Shown piece by piece: positions 1 to 8,390 of a DNA stretch of 50,829 nt. Made by a program: the position numbers and the translations under genes. Position 1 is the first letter of the stretch; every line of letters begins with the position of its first letter. The notes beneath the pieces were generated by a model, which saw only the letters and a program-made list of their open reading frames with translations, was not told the origin of the DNA and searched no databases. This DNA comes from Thermoplasmata archaeon (GTDB lineage Archaea; Thermoplasmatota; Thermoplasmata; Lutacidiplasmatales; UBA184), in assembly GCA_022749895.1 (NCBI GenBank), contig JAKIWS010000010.1, forward strand, positions 1 to 50,829. Direction: 5' to 3'.

Positions 1-1
1 C

Positions 2-1288
2 CGGGAGTACGCTCCGCTCGACCAGCGGGTCGCGGCGATGGCGCGGACCTTGGAAGCGGTCCCCGCGCTGCTCGAACAGGGGCGCCGTCGGTTGGGCGGC
101 CGGCTTCCGAAGCCGTTCCTGGAGCTCGCCCTTGCCATCGGGGGCGGGCTGACCGCCCACTTCGCCGAGGCCGAGACGTACGCCCAGGGCGGCGGGGGCG
201 AACCGGCGGCGCGCCTCGCGGAGGTGCGACCCCGCGCGGAGGCCGCGGTGAACGACTTCCTCGCGTGGCTCCGCTCCGAGCTGCTGCCGAAGGCGACGGA
301 CGATTTCGCGCTCGGGCCCGAGAAGTATCGGAAGCTGCTCTGGGTCCGCGAAGGGATCCGGACCCCCATCGAGGAGATCCTGCGTGCCGGCCGCGCCGAC
401 CTTCGGCGGAATCAGGTGCGTCTGGACGAACTCGCCCGGAGCCGGAACCCTCCCACGACGCCCCACGCGCTGATCGACGAACTGTACCACCAGCACACGA
501 CGGCCGACCGGTTGCTCGCGACCGCGGCGGAACTCGTTGAAGAGACGCGCAAGTTCGTCGAGGAAAAGCACCTCGCGACCGTCCCCGTCCCCGCCGTCTG
601 TCGGGTGGAGGAGACGCCCGTGTACGGGCGCTCGCTCTCGACCGCCAGCATGAACCCGCCGGGTCCGTTCGACGTGGCGGGCGACGTCGGCGTCTACTAC
701 ATCACGCCGGTCGATCCGACGTGGACGCCCGAACGCCAGGAGGAGTGGCTCCGCGTTTTCAACGACGCGATGCTGCTCAACATCACCGCCCACGAGGTGT
801 TCCCGGGCCACTATCTGCAGTTCCTCCACCACCGGCGGGCGGCGAACAGCCTGGTCCGCAAGGTGTTCCTCTCGGCCGCGTTCACCGAGGGGTGGGCCCA
901 TTACTGCGAGCAGCTGATGATCGAAGCGGGGCTCCGGGAGCGTTCCGCCGCCGCCGAAGCGGCCCAGCTCCACGACGCCCTGCTCCGTAACTGTCGCTTG
1001 ATCGCGTCGATCGGCCTCCACACCGAGGGGATGGACCTCGAGGCGGCGACCCAGCTGTTCATGCGCGAGGGCCATCTGGAGCGGCTCCCGGCCGAGCGCG
1101 AGTCGATCCGGGGGACGTTCAATCCCGAGTACTTCTGCTACACGTTGGGCAAGCTCGCGATCCTCGACGCCCGGACCAAGTACCTCGGCGCCCGGTTCGG
1201 GGGATCGCTTCAGCAGTTTCACGACCGGTTGCTCTCCTTCGGCTCGCCCCCGGTCGGCATGCTCGACGAGCTGCTCGCGGCCGATTGA
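2..1288 (+). CDS. DUF885 family protein, 5'-truncated by the window edge
   Basis: The reading frame is open from base 2, so the true start lies to the left; an internal ATG at 38 is not needed. The segment covers about 428 residues of a DUF885 protein, a family of roughly 550-600 residues usually treated as metallopeptidase-like. The family hallmark HEVFPGH (near residue 263 of the fragment) is a zinc-site-like motif, followed some 30 residues later by EGWAHYCEQ, the second conserved acidic/histidine patch. The C-terminal part is complete and ends in TGA. No membrane segment is seen. The substrate is unknown for most members, so peptidase activity is family-based inference. The next gene starts 43 bases downstream on the same strand. 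Confidence 0.85.
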   Translation, partial: REYAPLDQRVAAMARTLEAVPALLEQGRRRLGGRLPKPFLELALAIGGGLTAHFAEAETYAQGGGGEPAARLAEVRPRAEAAVNDFLAWLRSELLPKATDDFALGPEKYRKLLWVREGIRTPIEEILRAGRADLRRNQVRLDELARSRNPPTTPHALIDELYHQHTTADRLLATAAELVEETRKFVEEKHLATVPVPAVCRVEETPVYGRSLSTASMNPPGPFDVAGDVGVYYITPVDPTWTPERQEEWLRVFNDAMLLNITAHEVFPGHYLQFLHHRRAANSLVRKVFLSAAFTEGWAHYCEQLMIEAGLRERSAAAEAAQLHDALLRNCRLIASIGLHTEGMDLEAATQLFMREGHLERLPAERESIRGTFNPEYFCYTLGKLAILDARTKYLGARFGGSLQQFHDRLLSFGSPPVGMLDELLAAD

Positions 1289-1331
1289 CCCCGCGGGCTC
1301 CGGGATCGGTTACCTCGAGGACCCGGGTCGG

Positions 1332-1799
1332 ATGGACGGATTCCGCCTCTCCCCCGGCATCACGCCCTTCCTCACCGACCTCTTCGTCGTCGAGCTGCCG
1401 ATCGCCGTCGCCCTGGGCTTTCTGCTGGGACGATCGCGCGGCGTGTTCGGAACCTTGGGGGCGAACGCGCTCGCGCTCGGTGCGATCAAGGTGGTCACGG
1501 ACTACCCGGACCTTCCGGACGATGTGGTGGCGTTCGCCGCCCTCGTGGCCGGCGGATTCTTCCTCCTCCTCGGTCTGCGTGCGAGCGCCCGCGTTCACCG
1601 ACCGACCCCCGTCGTGGCGTTCGGGGGGGTGCTCCTGGTCGCGATCGGCGTCCTGAAGATCTATTCCGATTTCTACGACCCGTTCGACGTCCTCCTCGCG
1701 GACCTCACGTTCGTCGCCGGATGCGCGGCGATCCTGCGGCACCGGGGCGCGGAGCCATCGTCCCCCTCGCGTACGCGCGAAGCGACCCAAGCCCCGTAG
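1332..1799 (+). CDS. Small polytopic membrane protein, unknown function
   Basis: A 155-residue protein with about four hydrophobic stretches: LFVVELPIAVALGFLLG near residue 17, then segments around 45-55, 65-80 and 95-130. The hydrophilic C-terminus is Ser/Arg-rich. It follows the DUF885 gene on the same strand, and the ATG at 1332 is the first good start. I do not recognise a family. The GC-rich codon use and regular hydrophobic pattern argue that it is real, but no function can be given. Confidence 0.6.
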   Translation: MDGFRLSPGITPFLTDLFVVELPIAVALGFLLGRSRGVFGTLGANALALGAIKVVTDYPDLPDDVVAFAALVAGGFFLLLGLRASARVHRPTPVVAFGGVLLVAIGVLKIYSDFYDPFDVLLADLTFVAGCAAILRHRGAEPSSPSRTREATQAP

Positions 1800-1842
1800 C
1801 GATCCGGTCCGTCGGACCCCGGAGCCCCCTCGGCGTTGCGAG

Positions 1843-1850
1843 GTTATCAT
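1843..1850 (+). promoter_or_regulatory. TATA box for the acetyl-CoA synthetase gene
   Basis: An AT-rich gttatcat lies in a GC-rich surrounding. Transcription starting about 25 bases downstream (near 1870) would exclude an upstream TTG at 1836 and favours the ATG at 1890. Confidence 0.45.
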
Positions 1851-1889
1851 CGACGACGCGTCGACGTGCCGCGAGGAGCGACCCCGCCC

Positions 1890-3995
1890 ATGAGTTCCCC
1901 GAGGGAAACGCCGAACGATCCCGAGGTCAGCGAGGCCCAGATCGCGGTCCACTGGAAGGAGGAACCCCGGATCGACCCGCCCGCCGAGTTCGTGGCGCAG
2001 GCCAACGTCGCCGACGTCGCCGTCCGCGGGCGGTTCGCGATCGGCCGGTTCCCGGAGTGTTTCCGGGAGTATGCGGAGCTCCTCGACTGGGCGACACCGT
2101 GGCACACCACGCTCGATACGGAACGCGCCCCGTTCTACCGATGGTTCGTCGGGGGCACGCTGAACGCGGCGTACAATTGCGTCGATCGCCACCTCGCCCG
2201 CCACGCTTCGAAGCCCGCGTTCATCTGGGTCCCCGAGCCCGAGGGGGAGCCGTCCCGGGTCCTCACGTACCGGGACCTGTACGAGCACGTGAACGCGTTC
2301 GCCGCGCTCCTCCGCGATCGCGCCGGCGTGAACGCCGGCGACCGGGTCACGATCCATCTCCCGATGGTCCCGGAGCTACCGATCTCCATGCTGGCGTGCG
2401 CCCGGCTGGGGGCGATCCATTCGGTGGTCTTCGGCGGCTTCAGCGGGGACGCCTGCGGGGTCCGGATCGCGGACTCGGGAAGCCGGGTGCTCGTCACGAT
2501 GGACGGCTCCTACCGGAACGGGAAATGGCTCGACCACCGGGGCACCGCGGACGTCGCGGTCGCGGCCGCCCGACGGGAAGGTCAGGAGGTCGACCACCGG
2601 TTGTTCTGGCGGCGTCACCCCGAACGCCCCGGGGCCGTGGCCCCCCCGGCCGCGGGCCGGGACCTCGACGTGAACGCCGAACTTCGACGACGGCGGGGAT
2701 CGTTGGTGCCCCCGGTACCGATGCCCGCCGAGGCGCCGCTGTTCCTGATGTACACGAGCGGGACCACGGGTCGCCCGAAAGGCTGCCAGCACAGCACGGG
2801 CGGTTACCTCGCGTACGCGGTGGGGACCTCGAGGATCTACCAGGATCTTCACCCCGAGGACATCTACTGGTGCCTCGCCGACATCGGCTGGATCACCGGC
2901 CACTCGTACATCGTCTACGGACCCCTGGCCCTGGCGACGACCTCGGTGCTCTACGAAGGCGTCCCGACGTTCCCCGACCCCGCCCGGACCTGGAGGATCG
3001 CGGCGAAGCTCGGCGTCACCACGCTCCACACGTCCCCGACGACGATCCGCCTCCTGCGGAAAGCCGACCCGGACGGACCCCGTCGGTTCGACCTCCGTTT
3101 CAAGCACCTGACCACGGTCGGGGAACCGATCGAACCCGAGGTCTGGCGGTGGTACTACGAGACCGTCGGGCGGAAGCGGGCCGTGATCGTCGACACGTGG
3201 TGGCAGACGGAGACCGGGGGGGTGCTCTGCAGCACGATCCCCGGCCTCGACCCCATGAAACCGGGGAGTACCGGTCCGGCGGCCCTGGGGATATTCCCGT
3301 CGATCGTGGACGACGAGGGGGTCGAGGTGCCCGCCGGATCCGGGCGCGCCGGGAATCTCTGCATCCGCAACCCGTGGCCCGGCATGTTCCAGACGATCTG
3401 GGGCGATCCGGAACGGTTCCTCGCCACGTACTTCCGGAAGTACAACCGCGCGCCGCACAGCCGCGATTGGCGCGACTGGCCGTACTTTGCCGGCGATGGA
3501 GCGACGCAGTCGGCCGACGGGTACTTCCGCGTCCTCGGGCGCGTCGACGACGTGATCAATGTGGCGGGGCACCGGTTGGGGACGAAGGAGATCGAGTCGG
3601 CCTGCCTCTCGGTCCCCGACGTGGCGGAGGCCGCCGTGGTGCCGGTCCACGACGAGCTCAAGGGGCGCCGCCCGGAAGTCTACCTCGCGCTCAAGCCGGG
3701 GTCGGCGGACCCGGGGGCGGTCGTGCTGGCCGTCGCGCGAGCGATCGAGAACCAGATCGGCAAGATCGCCCGTCCGCGCGCGATCCGCGTCGTCCCGGAC
3801 ATGCCCAAGACCCGCTCCGGCAAGATCATGCGGCGCGTCCTGAGCGCGCTATCGAACGCGCAGGACGTGGGGGACATCACGACGCTGGCGAACCCGGAGG
3901 CCGTGGCGGCCATCCAGGCGATGATCGACGTGCGCGGCCGGGCCTCGCCGGCCCGCGTACCCGACCCGGCGGGCCCCTCCGACACGAACCAGTGA
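1890..3995 (+). CDS. acsA: Acetyl-CoA synthetase, AMP-forming
   Basis: A 701-residue adenylate-forming enzyme that activates acetate (or a similar short acid) to acyl-CoA via an acyl-AMP intermediate. The N-terminal ACS extension contains WHTTLDTERAPFYRWFVGG-type sequence. The ATP-binding P-loop YTSGTTGRPKG is near residue 287. DTWWQTETGG is near 434; the Trp in this motif limits the acyl pocket in acetate-specific enzymes. The catalytic lysine is in SGKIMRR near 644. Length fits the family (about 650). The start was chosen at ATG 1890 because a TATA-like box at 1843-1850 lies downstream of the alternative TTG at 1836. It is probably a single gene. Propionyl-CoA synthetase is the main alternative, but the WWQTE motif favours acetate. 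Confidence 0.93.
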   Translation: MSSPRETPNDPEVSEAQIAVHWKEEPRIDPPAEFVAQANVADVAVRGRFAIGRFPECFREYAELLDWATPWHTTLDTERAPFYRWFVGGTLNAAYNCVDRHLARHASKPAFIWVPEPEGEPSRVLTYRDLYEHVNAFAALLRDRAGVNAGDRVTIHLPMVPELPISMLACARLGAIHSVVFGGFSGDACGVRIADSGSRVLVTMDGSYRNGKWLDHRGTADVAVAAARREGQEVDHRLFWRRHPERPGAVAPPAAGRDLDVNAELRRRRGSLVPPVPMPAEAPLFLMYTSGTTGRPKGCQHSTGGYLAYAVGTSRIYQDLHPEDIYWCLADIGWITGHSYIVYGPLALATTSVLYEGVPTFPDPARTWRIAAKLGVTTLHTSPTTIRLLRKADPDGPRRFDLRFKHLTTVGEPIEPEVWRWYYETVGRKRAVIVDTWWQTETGGVLCSTIPGLDPMKPGSTGPAALGIFPSIVDDEGVEVPAGSGRAGNLCIRNPWPGMFQTIWGDPERFLATYFRKYNRAPHSRDWRDWPYFAGDGATQSADGYFRVLGRVDDVINVAGHRLGTKEIESACLSVPDVAEAAVVPVHDELKGRRPEVYLALKPGSADPGAVVLAVARAIENQIGKIARPRAIRVVPDMPKTRSGKIMRRVLSALSNAQDVGDITTLANPEAVAAIQAMIDVRGRASPARVPDPAGPSDTNQ

Positions 3996-4125
3996 CGAGA
4001 GCTGCGCCGAATCAACTTGATTCACGGCGGAATCCGGGGGCGGACGCCGTCGAACACTCGGTTGCGGGGCGGCAACGGTGGAATCGGAGGATCCCGGGCG
4101 GAAAATCGAGTGCGCGCCTGACGAA

Positions 4126-4135
4126 CATTTAATAC
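4126..4135 (+). promoter_or_regulatory. TATA box for the ribbon-helix-helix gene
   Basis: catttaatac stands out in GC-rich DNA. It lies only 7 bases before the ATG at 4142, too close for that start, but about 90 bases before the ATG at 4223. It therefore supports 4223. Confidence 0.5.
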
Positions 4136-4222
4136 ACATGTATGCACGAACCCCCCACCACTCAGCACGACCCCCAAACGCACCGGGTGCGGATGGGGAC
4201 CACCGAGCAGGGGCGGAATTAC

Positions 4223-4435
4223 ATGCCGAGGCCCAAGGGCGGAAGAGCAAAACGGGGAATGGTCGTGGCCGTGTATCTGACCGAAGACCTGCACTCGGAG
4301 CTGCGGTCGACCGCCGAACGGGAGCGTCGTTCGGTCTCGATGCAGGCGTTGCTCTACATCGAGCGCGGACTGCACGGCGAAGCGGGTCCGCTCGGGGGAG
4401 CGGCCCCCTCCCGGTCGGGGCGGTCGTCCCGGTAG
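4223..4435 (+). CDS. Ribbon-helix-helix (CopG-like) DNA-binding protein
   Basis: A 70-residue protein. After a basic N-terminus (PRPKGGRAKRG) comes a beta-strand VVAVYLTEDL, then helix LHSELRSTAERERRSV, then a second helix SMQALLYIERGL. This is the strand-helix-helix order of CopG/Arc-type repressors and antitoxins. The ATG at 4223 is preceded by a purine-rich GGGGCGGAA and fits the TATA box at 4126-4135; an in-frame ATG at 4142 would sit too close to that box. There is no toxin partner next to it, so a stand-alone transcriptional regulator is more likely than an antitoxin. The target is unknown. Confidence 0.7.
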   Translation: MPRPKGGRAKRGMVVAVYLTEDLHSELRSTAERERRSVSMQALLYIERGLHGEAGPLGGAAPSRSGRSSR

Positions 4436-4506
4436 ACCGAGGCGCTCCGCCTTCGGCGCGGAACCCCTCCGGGGGCGGGCCCACGCTGCCGTCCGTGCCC
4501 ACGTCG

Positions 4507-4514
4507 ACCTAAAG
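4507..4514 (+). promoter_or_regulatory. TATA-like box for the luciferase-like oxidoreductase
   Basis: acctaaag lies about 25-32 bases before the GTG start at 4539, giving a near-leaderless transcript. It is a weak match, judged mainly by position. Confidence 0.35.
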
Positions 4515-4538
4515 TCGGGGCCGCGCACGTCGCCCCCC

Positions 4539-5609
4539 GTGCAGTTGGGCGTGGACAGCTTCGCCAGTGCGATCCCCGACCCGGCGACCGGGCGCAACCC
4601 CACGCCCGAGGAGCACCTGCAGGAGCTGCTCGAGGAGATCGAGCTCGCCGACCGGGTGGGGCTCGATGTCTTCGGCATCGGTGAACACCACCGCGCCGAG
4701 TTTCTCGATTCCGCTCAGGCGGTGATTCTCGCGGCCGCCGCCGCGCGGACGAAGCGGATCCGGCTCACGAGCGCGGTCACCGTGCTCAGCGCGGCCGACC
4801 CGGTACGGGTCTTCGAGGAGTTCGCCACCTTGGACCTGATCTCCCACGGACGGGCGGAGATCGTCGCCGGCCGCGGCTCGTTCGTCGAGTCCTACCCCCT
4901 CTTCGGGTACCGCCTGGAGGACTACGACGATCTGTTCGTCGAAAAGCTCGACCTTCTCCTCGCGATTCGCTCCAATCGGGAGGTCCACTGGTCGGGGAAG
5001 CACCGGCCGCCCCTCACCGGACAGGGGGTCTTCCCGCGCCCGGTTCAAGATCCCCTTCCCATCTGGGTCGGCGTCGGGGGGACGCCGACGTCGTTCGCCC
5101 GGGCCGGCACGCTCGGGCTCCCGCTCATGGTCGCGATCATCGGCGGGCCGCCGGCCCGGTTCCGCCCGCTCGTCGACCTCTATCGCGAGGCGGGCCGCCG
5201 GGCGGGTCACGCCCCCGAGGAGCTCGCGGTGGGGCTGCACATGATCGGCTTTCTCGGGGAGACCAACGAGCGCGCCGCGGACGATTTCCTGCCCGGGCTC
5301 GCCTACACCGTGAACGAGATCGGGAAGGAGCGCGGTTGGTCCCCCACGACCCGGGCCCGTCTGGAAGCCGAGCGGGGGCCCGACGGCGCGTACCTCGTGG
5401 GGGACGCCGACACTGTGGCCGCCAAGATCCTGGCCGTGAACGCGGCGCTCGGCGGCGTCACACGGATCACCTTCCAGATGGGGGTTTCCAGTGTGGCGCA
5501 CGCGACGATGATGCGCTCCATCGAGATTCTGGGAACGCAGGTCGCGCCGAAGGTCCGCAAACGGTTGGCCCCCGGCGCCAAGCCCCGGCCGCCCACCCGG
5601 CGGAGCTGA
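4539..5609 (+). CDS. LLM-class flavin-dependent oxidoreductase
   Basis: A 356-residue luciferase-like monooxygenase with a TIM-barrel fold that would use reduced flavin (FMN or F420). The N-terminus MQLGVDSFASAIPDP..., the early GIGEHHRAEF segment (near residue 47) and VTVLSAADPVRVFEEFATLDLIS are typical of the family. GRAEIVAGRGSF follows near residue 107. Further along is IWVGVGGTPTSFARAG, the usual flavin-phosphate region. Length is normal. The start is GTG, about 27 bases after a TATA-like acctaaag. Substrate specificity cannot be read from the sequence. The gene stands alone, convergent with the PKD protein gene that follows. Confidence 0.88.
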   Translation: MQLGVDSFASAIPDPATGRNPTPEEHLQELLEEIELADRVGLDVFGIGEHHRAEFLDSAQAVILAAAAARTKRIRLTSAVTVLSAADPVRVFEEFATLDLISHGRAEIVAGRGSFVESYPLFGYRLEDYDDLFVEKLDLLLAIRSNREVHWSGKHRPPLTGQGVFPRPVQDPLPIWVGVGGTPTSFARAGTLGLPLMVAIIGGPPARFRPLVDLYREAGRRAGHAPEELAVGLHMIGFLGETNERAADDFLPGLAYTVNEIGKERGWSPTTRARLEAERGPDGAYLVGDADTVAAKILAVNAALGGVTRITFQMGVSSVAHATMMRSIEILGTQVAPKVRKRLAPGAKPRPPTRRS

Positions 5610-5649
5610 TCCCGGGGGCGGGGGGGATGCGGCCCGGGTCGCGAACGGG

Positions 5650-6198
5650 TCACGTCCTGCCCCGGAGCCGACCGCGGCGAGCAGGCGCCACGAGGACCGT
5701 GGTGGCCACGACCACCACCAGAATCGACGCGAGCACGAACAGCGAGAATCCCCCGACGAAGGGGCCGGGCATCGACGGGCACGAGGTGACGGCTGGGTAA
5801 CCTTCCACCGCCCCAAGCGCAGACCGATTGGCGGAGTCGGTCACGGTCAGGTCGACCTTCGTGGGCGACCGTGGCCCCTGGTTTCCGGAGAATACGTGGC
5901 TGGGATTCTGCAGCGTGGACGGGCTGCGGCCGTCCGCGAAATCCCAGTCGAAAATGTACGGCGCGACGCCCCCCGAGGCGTTGCCCGTGAAGCGCTCGAC
6001 CAGGACGTAGAGGCCACCCGTGCACGGATGGCCGGGGCCTTCGACCGTCCAACCCACGAACTCACCTCGCGCGGAAGGAGGGAGGTTCGAGGGGATCCCC
6101 CCCGAACTGGGGGCCCGAGGGTGCGGGGAGGATCCCCCGACCCACGATACCGACAGGACGACGACGGTCGAGGCGAGGATTCGGAGGGCGAGGCCCAC
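5650..6198 (-). CDS. Secreted, membrane-anchored PKD-domain protein
   Basis: A 182-residue protein with an N-terminal signal sequence (LRILASTVVVLSVSWVGG), one PKD-like beta-sandwich (about residues 45-125, with APYIFDWDFADG and the NPSHVFSG turn) and a C-terminal membrane helix (GFSLFVLASILVVVVATTVLV) followed by a basic stop-transfer tail. It should sit outside the cell, held by its C-terminus. The start is GTG. It is the last gene of a leftward run: glycosidase-like protein, glycosyltransferase, this protein, with gaps of about 60 bases. A role in cell-surface polysaccharide or adhesion is inferred from that context only. Confidence 0.75.
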   Translation of the reverse strand: MGLALRILASTVVVLSVSWVGGSSPHPRAPSSGGIPSNLPPSARGEFVGWTVEGPGHPCTGGLYVLVERFTGNASGGVAPYIFDWDFADGRSPSTLQNPSHVFSGNQGPRSPTKVDLTVTDSANRSALGAVEGYPAVTSCPSMPGPFVGGFSLFVLASILVVVVATTVLVAPARRGRLRGRT

Positions 6199-6261
6199 GT
6201 CCTCGAGAGACGGTCGGCCGATATGGGGTTGGCTCGGATTCCGACGTGCCGGAGGCCCGGG

Positions 6262-8331
6262 TCAGGCGTACTCGCGTTTCGCCTCGGGGCCCATCAACCC
6301 GAACGCCTCGAACCGGAACGATTGCTTGATCACGCTCGCGATCGGGAAGAACGGGATCCACACCAGCATGTCCCACCGCTCCATCTTCGCGAGGAAGTAC
6401 GCGAGCGGCACCGCGCGGAGCGCGAGCGCAAGGAGGAGGAGGTAGGCGACGTCCACCAGCGCGTGGACCCCGAGGAGCAACAGCAGCAGGACCAGGAACA
6501 CGTAGACCAGACTGCGGACGCCCGACCGCGCGAACGTCAGGAACCAGAGCAGCACGCCGAGTCCGGCGAACTCGGGGGCGGGGCTCACGAGCGACGGGTA
6601 GTGTTGCCCGTTCGCCATCAGCATCCCGCGGGCCCAGCGAACGCGTTGCCGGCGCAGCGCGTTGTAGTCCTCCGGGACATCCTCGTAGGCCCGCGCCCCG
6701 AACTCCATCCGGACGCGGTAGCCGAGCCGCTGGATCCGCATCGAGAGCTCGGTGTCCTCGCCGTTCCACGGTACCCAGCCGCCGAGGCTGACCAGATCCT
6801 TGCGTCGGAACGCCGAGAAGAGGCCGTCGATCACCTCGCCCGAGCGGGCGCCCATGACCGCGGGCCGCTGGAAGTAGTGGCCCCAGGCGATCTCGAGGGC
6901 CCGGAGCTTGCGGGTCCATCCGTCGCGCTGGCGGGGGTGGATCGAGCCCTGCACCCCACCGACCTCCGGGTCCGCGAAGTGGGGGATGATCGCGGCGAAC
7001 CCGAGCTCGTCCGAGACGAACGTGTCCGCGTCCAGGCGGATCACGATCTCCCCGGTGGCGAGGGCGAGCGCTCCGTTCAGGCCGTTCGACTTGCCCGCAT
7101 GCGGAAGATCGACGACCATCCCCCGGGCCTTGGTCAGACCCGCGATCGCCCCGCGCGCGAGCTCCGACGTCCGGTCCGTCGAACCATCGTTCCCGACGAT
7201 GATCTCGACGCGGCCCGGGTAACGGGCCGCGGCCGCGTCGGCGTGGCGGAGGGCCTCCGCGATCCAGCGCTCCTCGTTGTACGCGGGCATCAGGATCGAC
7301 ACCGACGGGTGGTACGCCGACACCGGGGGGAGGGGCCGGCGGCGCAGTTGCCGGAAGTAGAGCGGCCGGTTCAGGGCGATGAACGTCTCGAGGGTCAGGA
7401 GGGGCAGGAGCAGGAGGAGCGTGAACGGCAGGAGGAGCGACCCGCCGCCGAGCGCGAGATCGACACCGCGGAGGGCGGTCGCAGCGAGGGCGATCGCGAC
7501 GACCCCGGTGCCGAAGAACTGCACCAGCGACGCGCTGTCACGCCGGAACCTCGCCCGCACCGTGAGCGGCGTCGGCAGGATCAGGGTCGAGAGCACGAAC
7601 CCGGAGAGGAACACGCCGCCGGTCATCGTGCGGACCACGATGGCGAGGTCGCGGACGCCCTGGCCGGGCACCGTGAAGAAGATGGCGTCGAGGACCACCT
7701 CGACCCCGACGTAGAGCACGATGAGCGCGAGCGCCCACGCGCGACGGGGGGTGGGCAGTGCGGGGCGACGATAGACGATCCCGCCCGCGATCGCGAACGC
7801 CGCCATCGCCGCCAGGTACATGGGGAAGATGTAATCCGGGACGACCTGCGACACCGAGGTGACGGCGTAGACCCCGGGCCACGGGTTCGGCCAGAAGAGC
7901 GCGGCCCCCGCGTAGGCGACGAGATGATCGTACGGAAGGAAGAGCTGGGAAAAGAAGGCGAGCTCAACGGCCGCGAGGAAGCTGAACGTTCCGGCGAGCA
8001 CCGCCACGAACCGCCGCGCCCGGGGGAGCGGCGCGTTCGGTGAGAGCCCGGCCCCGCGCAGGAAGATCGTGCGCGTGCCCTCCGCCGAGGCGACCGTCAC
8101 CGGCCGCACCATCGTCGGGTGGGCGGGCGAGGCCGCCGGTCCGCCGGGCACGGGAGCGGACGGGTCCGGAACCACCTGGATACGGACCGTGCCGACGACC
8201 GGACGGGCGGGGCGGTGCCGGAGCCATTCGAGGGTCGCGAACAGGCCCGCACCGAGCGCGACGCCGACCAGCACCCCGCCCAGGGGGATGCCCCACGCGC
8301 GCAGGAGATCCTCGAGGACGCCCCAGAACAT
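6262..8331 (-). CDS. Membrane-embedded family 2 glycosyltransferase, cellulose/hyaluronan-synthase type
   Basis: A 689-residue processive-type glycosyltransferase. It has an N-terminal membrane helix (about 17-38), a block of five or so helices (about 100-310), a cytosolic GT-A domain and C-terminal helices after residue 580. GT-A motifs seen are PAYNEERWI and NDGSTDRTSE (nucleotide-sugar binding), RLDADTF (the DxD metal site, near 433), NGEDTELSMRI (the catalytic-base ED, near 525) and RQRVRW (QxxRW near 562, which holds the acceptor in synthases that extrude a polymer). All four catalytic motifs are intact. It would make a beta-linked polysaccharide and pass it through the membrane. It sits between a secreted glycosidase-like gene and a PKD surface protein, which fits an exopolysaccharide locus. 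Confidence 0.9.
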   Translation of the reverse strand: MFWGVLEDLLRAWGIPLGGVLVGVALGAGLFATLEWLRHRPARPVVGTVRIQVVPDPSAPVPGGPAASPAHPTMVRPVTVASAEGTRTIFLRGAGLSPNAPLPRARRFVAVLAGTFSFLAAVELAFFSQLFLPYDHLVAYAGAALFWPNPWPGVYAVTSVSQVVPDYIFPMYLAAMAAFAIAGGIVYRRPALPTPRRAWALALIVLYVGVEVVLDAIFFTVPGQGVRDLAIVVRTMTGGVFLSGFVLSTLILPTPLTVRARFRRDSASLVQFFGTGVVAIALAATALRGVDLALGGGSLLLPFTLLLLLPLLTLETFIALNRPLYFRQLRRRPLPPVSAYHPSVSILMPAYNEERWIAEALRHADAAAARYPGRVEIIVGNDGSTDRTSELARGAIAGLTKARGMVVDLPHAGKSNGLNGALALATGEIVIRLDADTFVSDELGFAAIIPHFADPEVGGVQGSIHPRQRDGWTRKLRALEIAWGHYFQRPAVMGARSGEVIDGLFSAFRRKDLVSLGGWVPWNGEDTELSMRIQRLGYRVRMEFGARAYEDVPEDYNALRRQRVRWARGMLMANGQHYPSLVSPAPEFAGLGVLLWFLTFARSGVRSLVYVFLVLLLLLLGVHALVDVAYLLLLALALRAVPLAYFLAKMERWDMLVWIPFFPIASVIKQSFRFEAFGLMGPEAKREYA

Positions 8332-8390
8332 GCGGGAGGCTCACGGCTCCCCGCAGGCGCGGGCGCGGCGGCGCCCCGACGCGCGCGGCG

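Noticed and set aside
1721-4132. A rightward open frame of about 800 codons overlapping the acetyl-CoA synthetase gene
   Set aside because: Arg/Pro-rich shadow of the synthetase, which has every expected motif in its own frame.
5896-8043. A rightward frame of about 715 codons opposite the glycosyltransferase
   Set aside because: Low-complexity charged sequence; the glycosyltransferase on the other strand is unmistakable.
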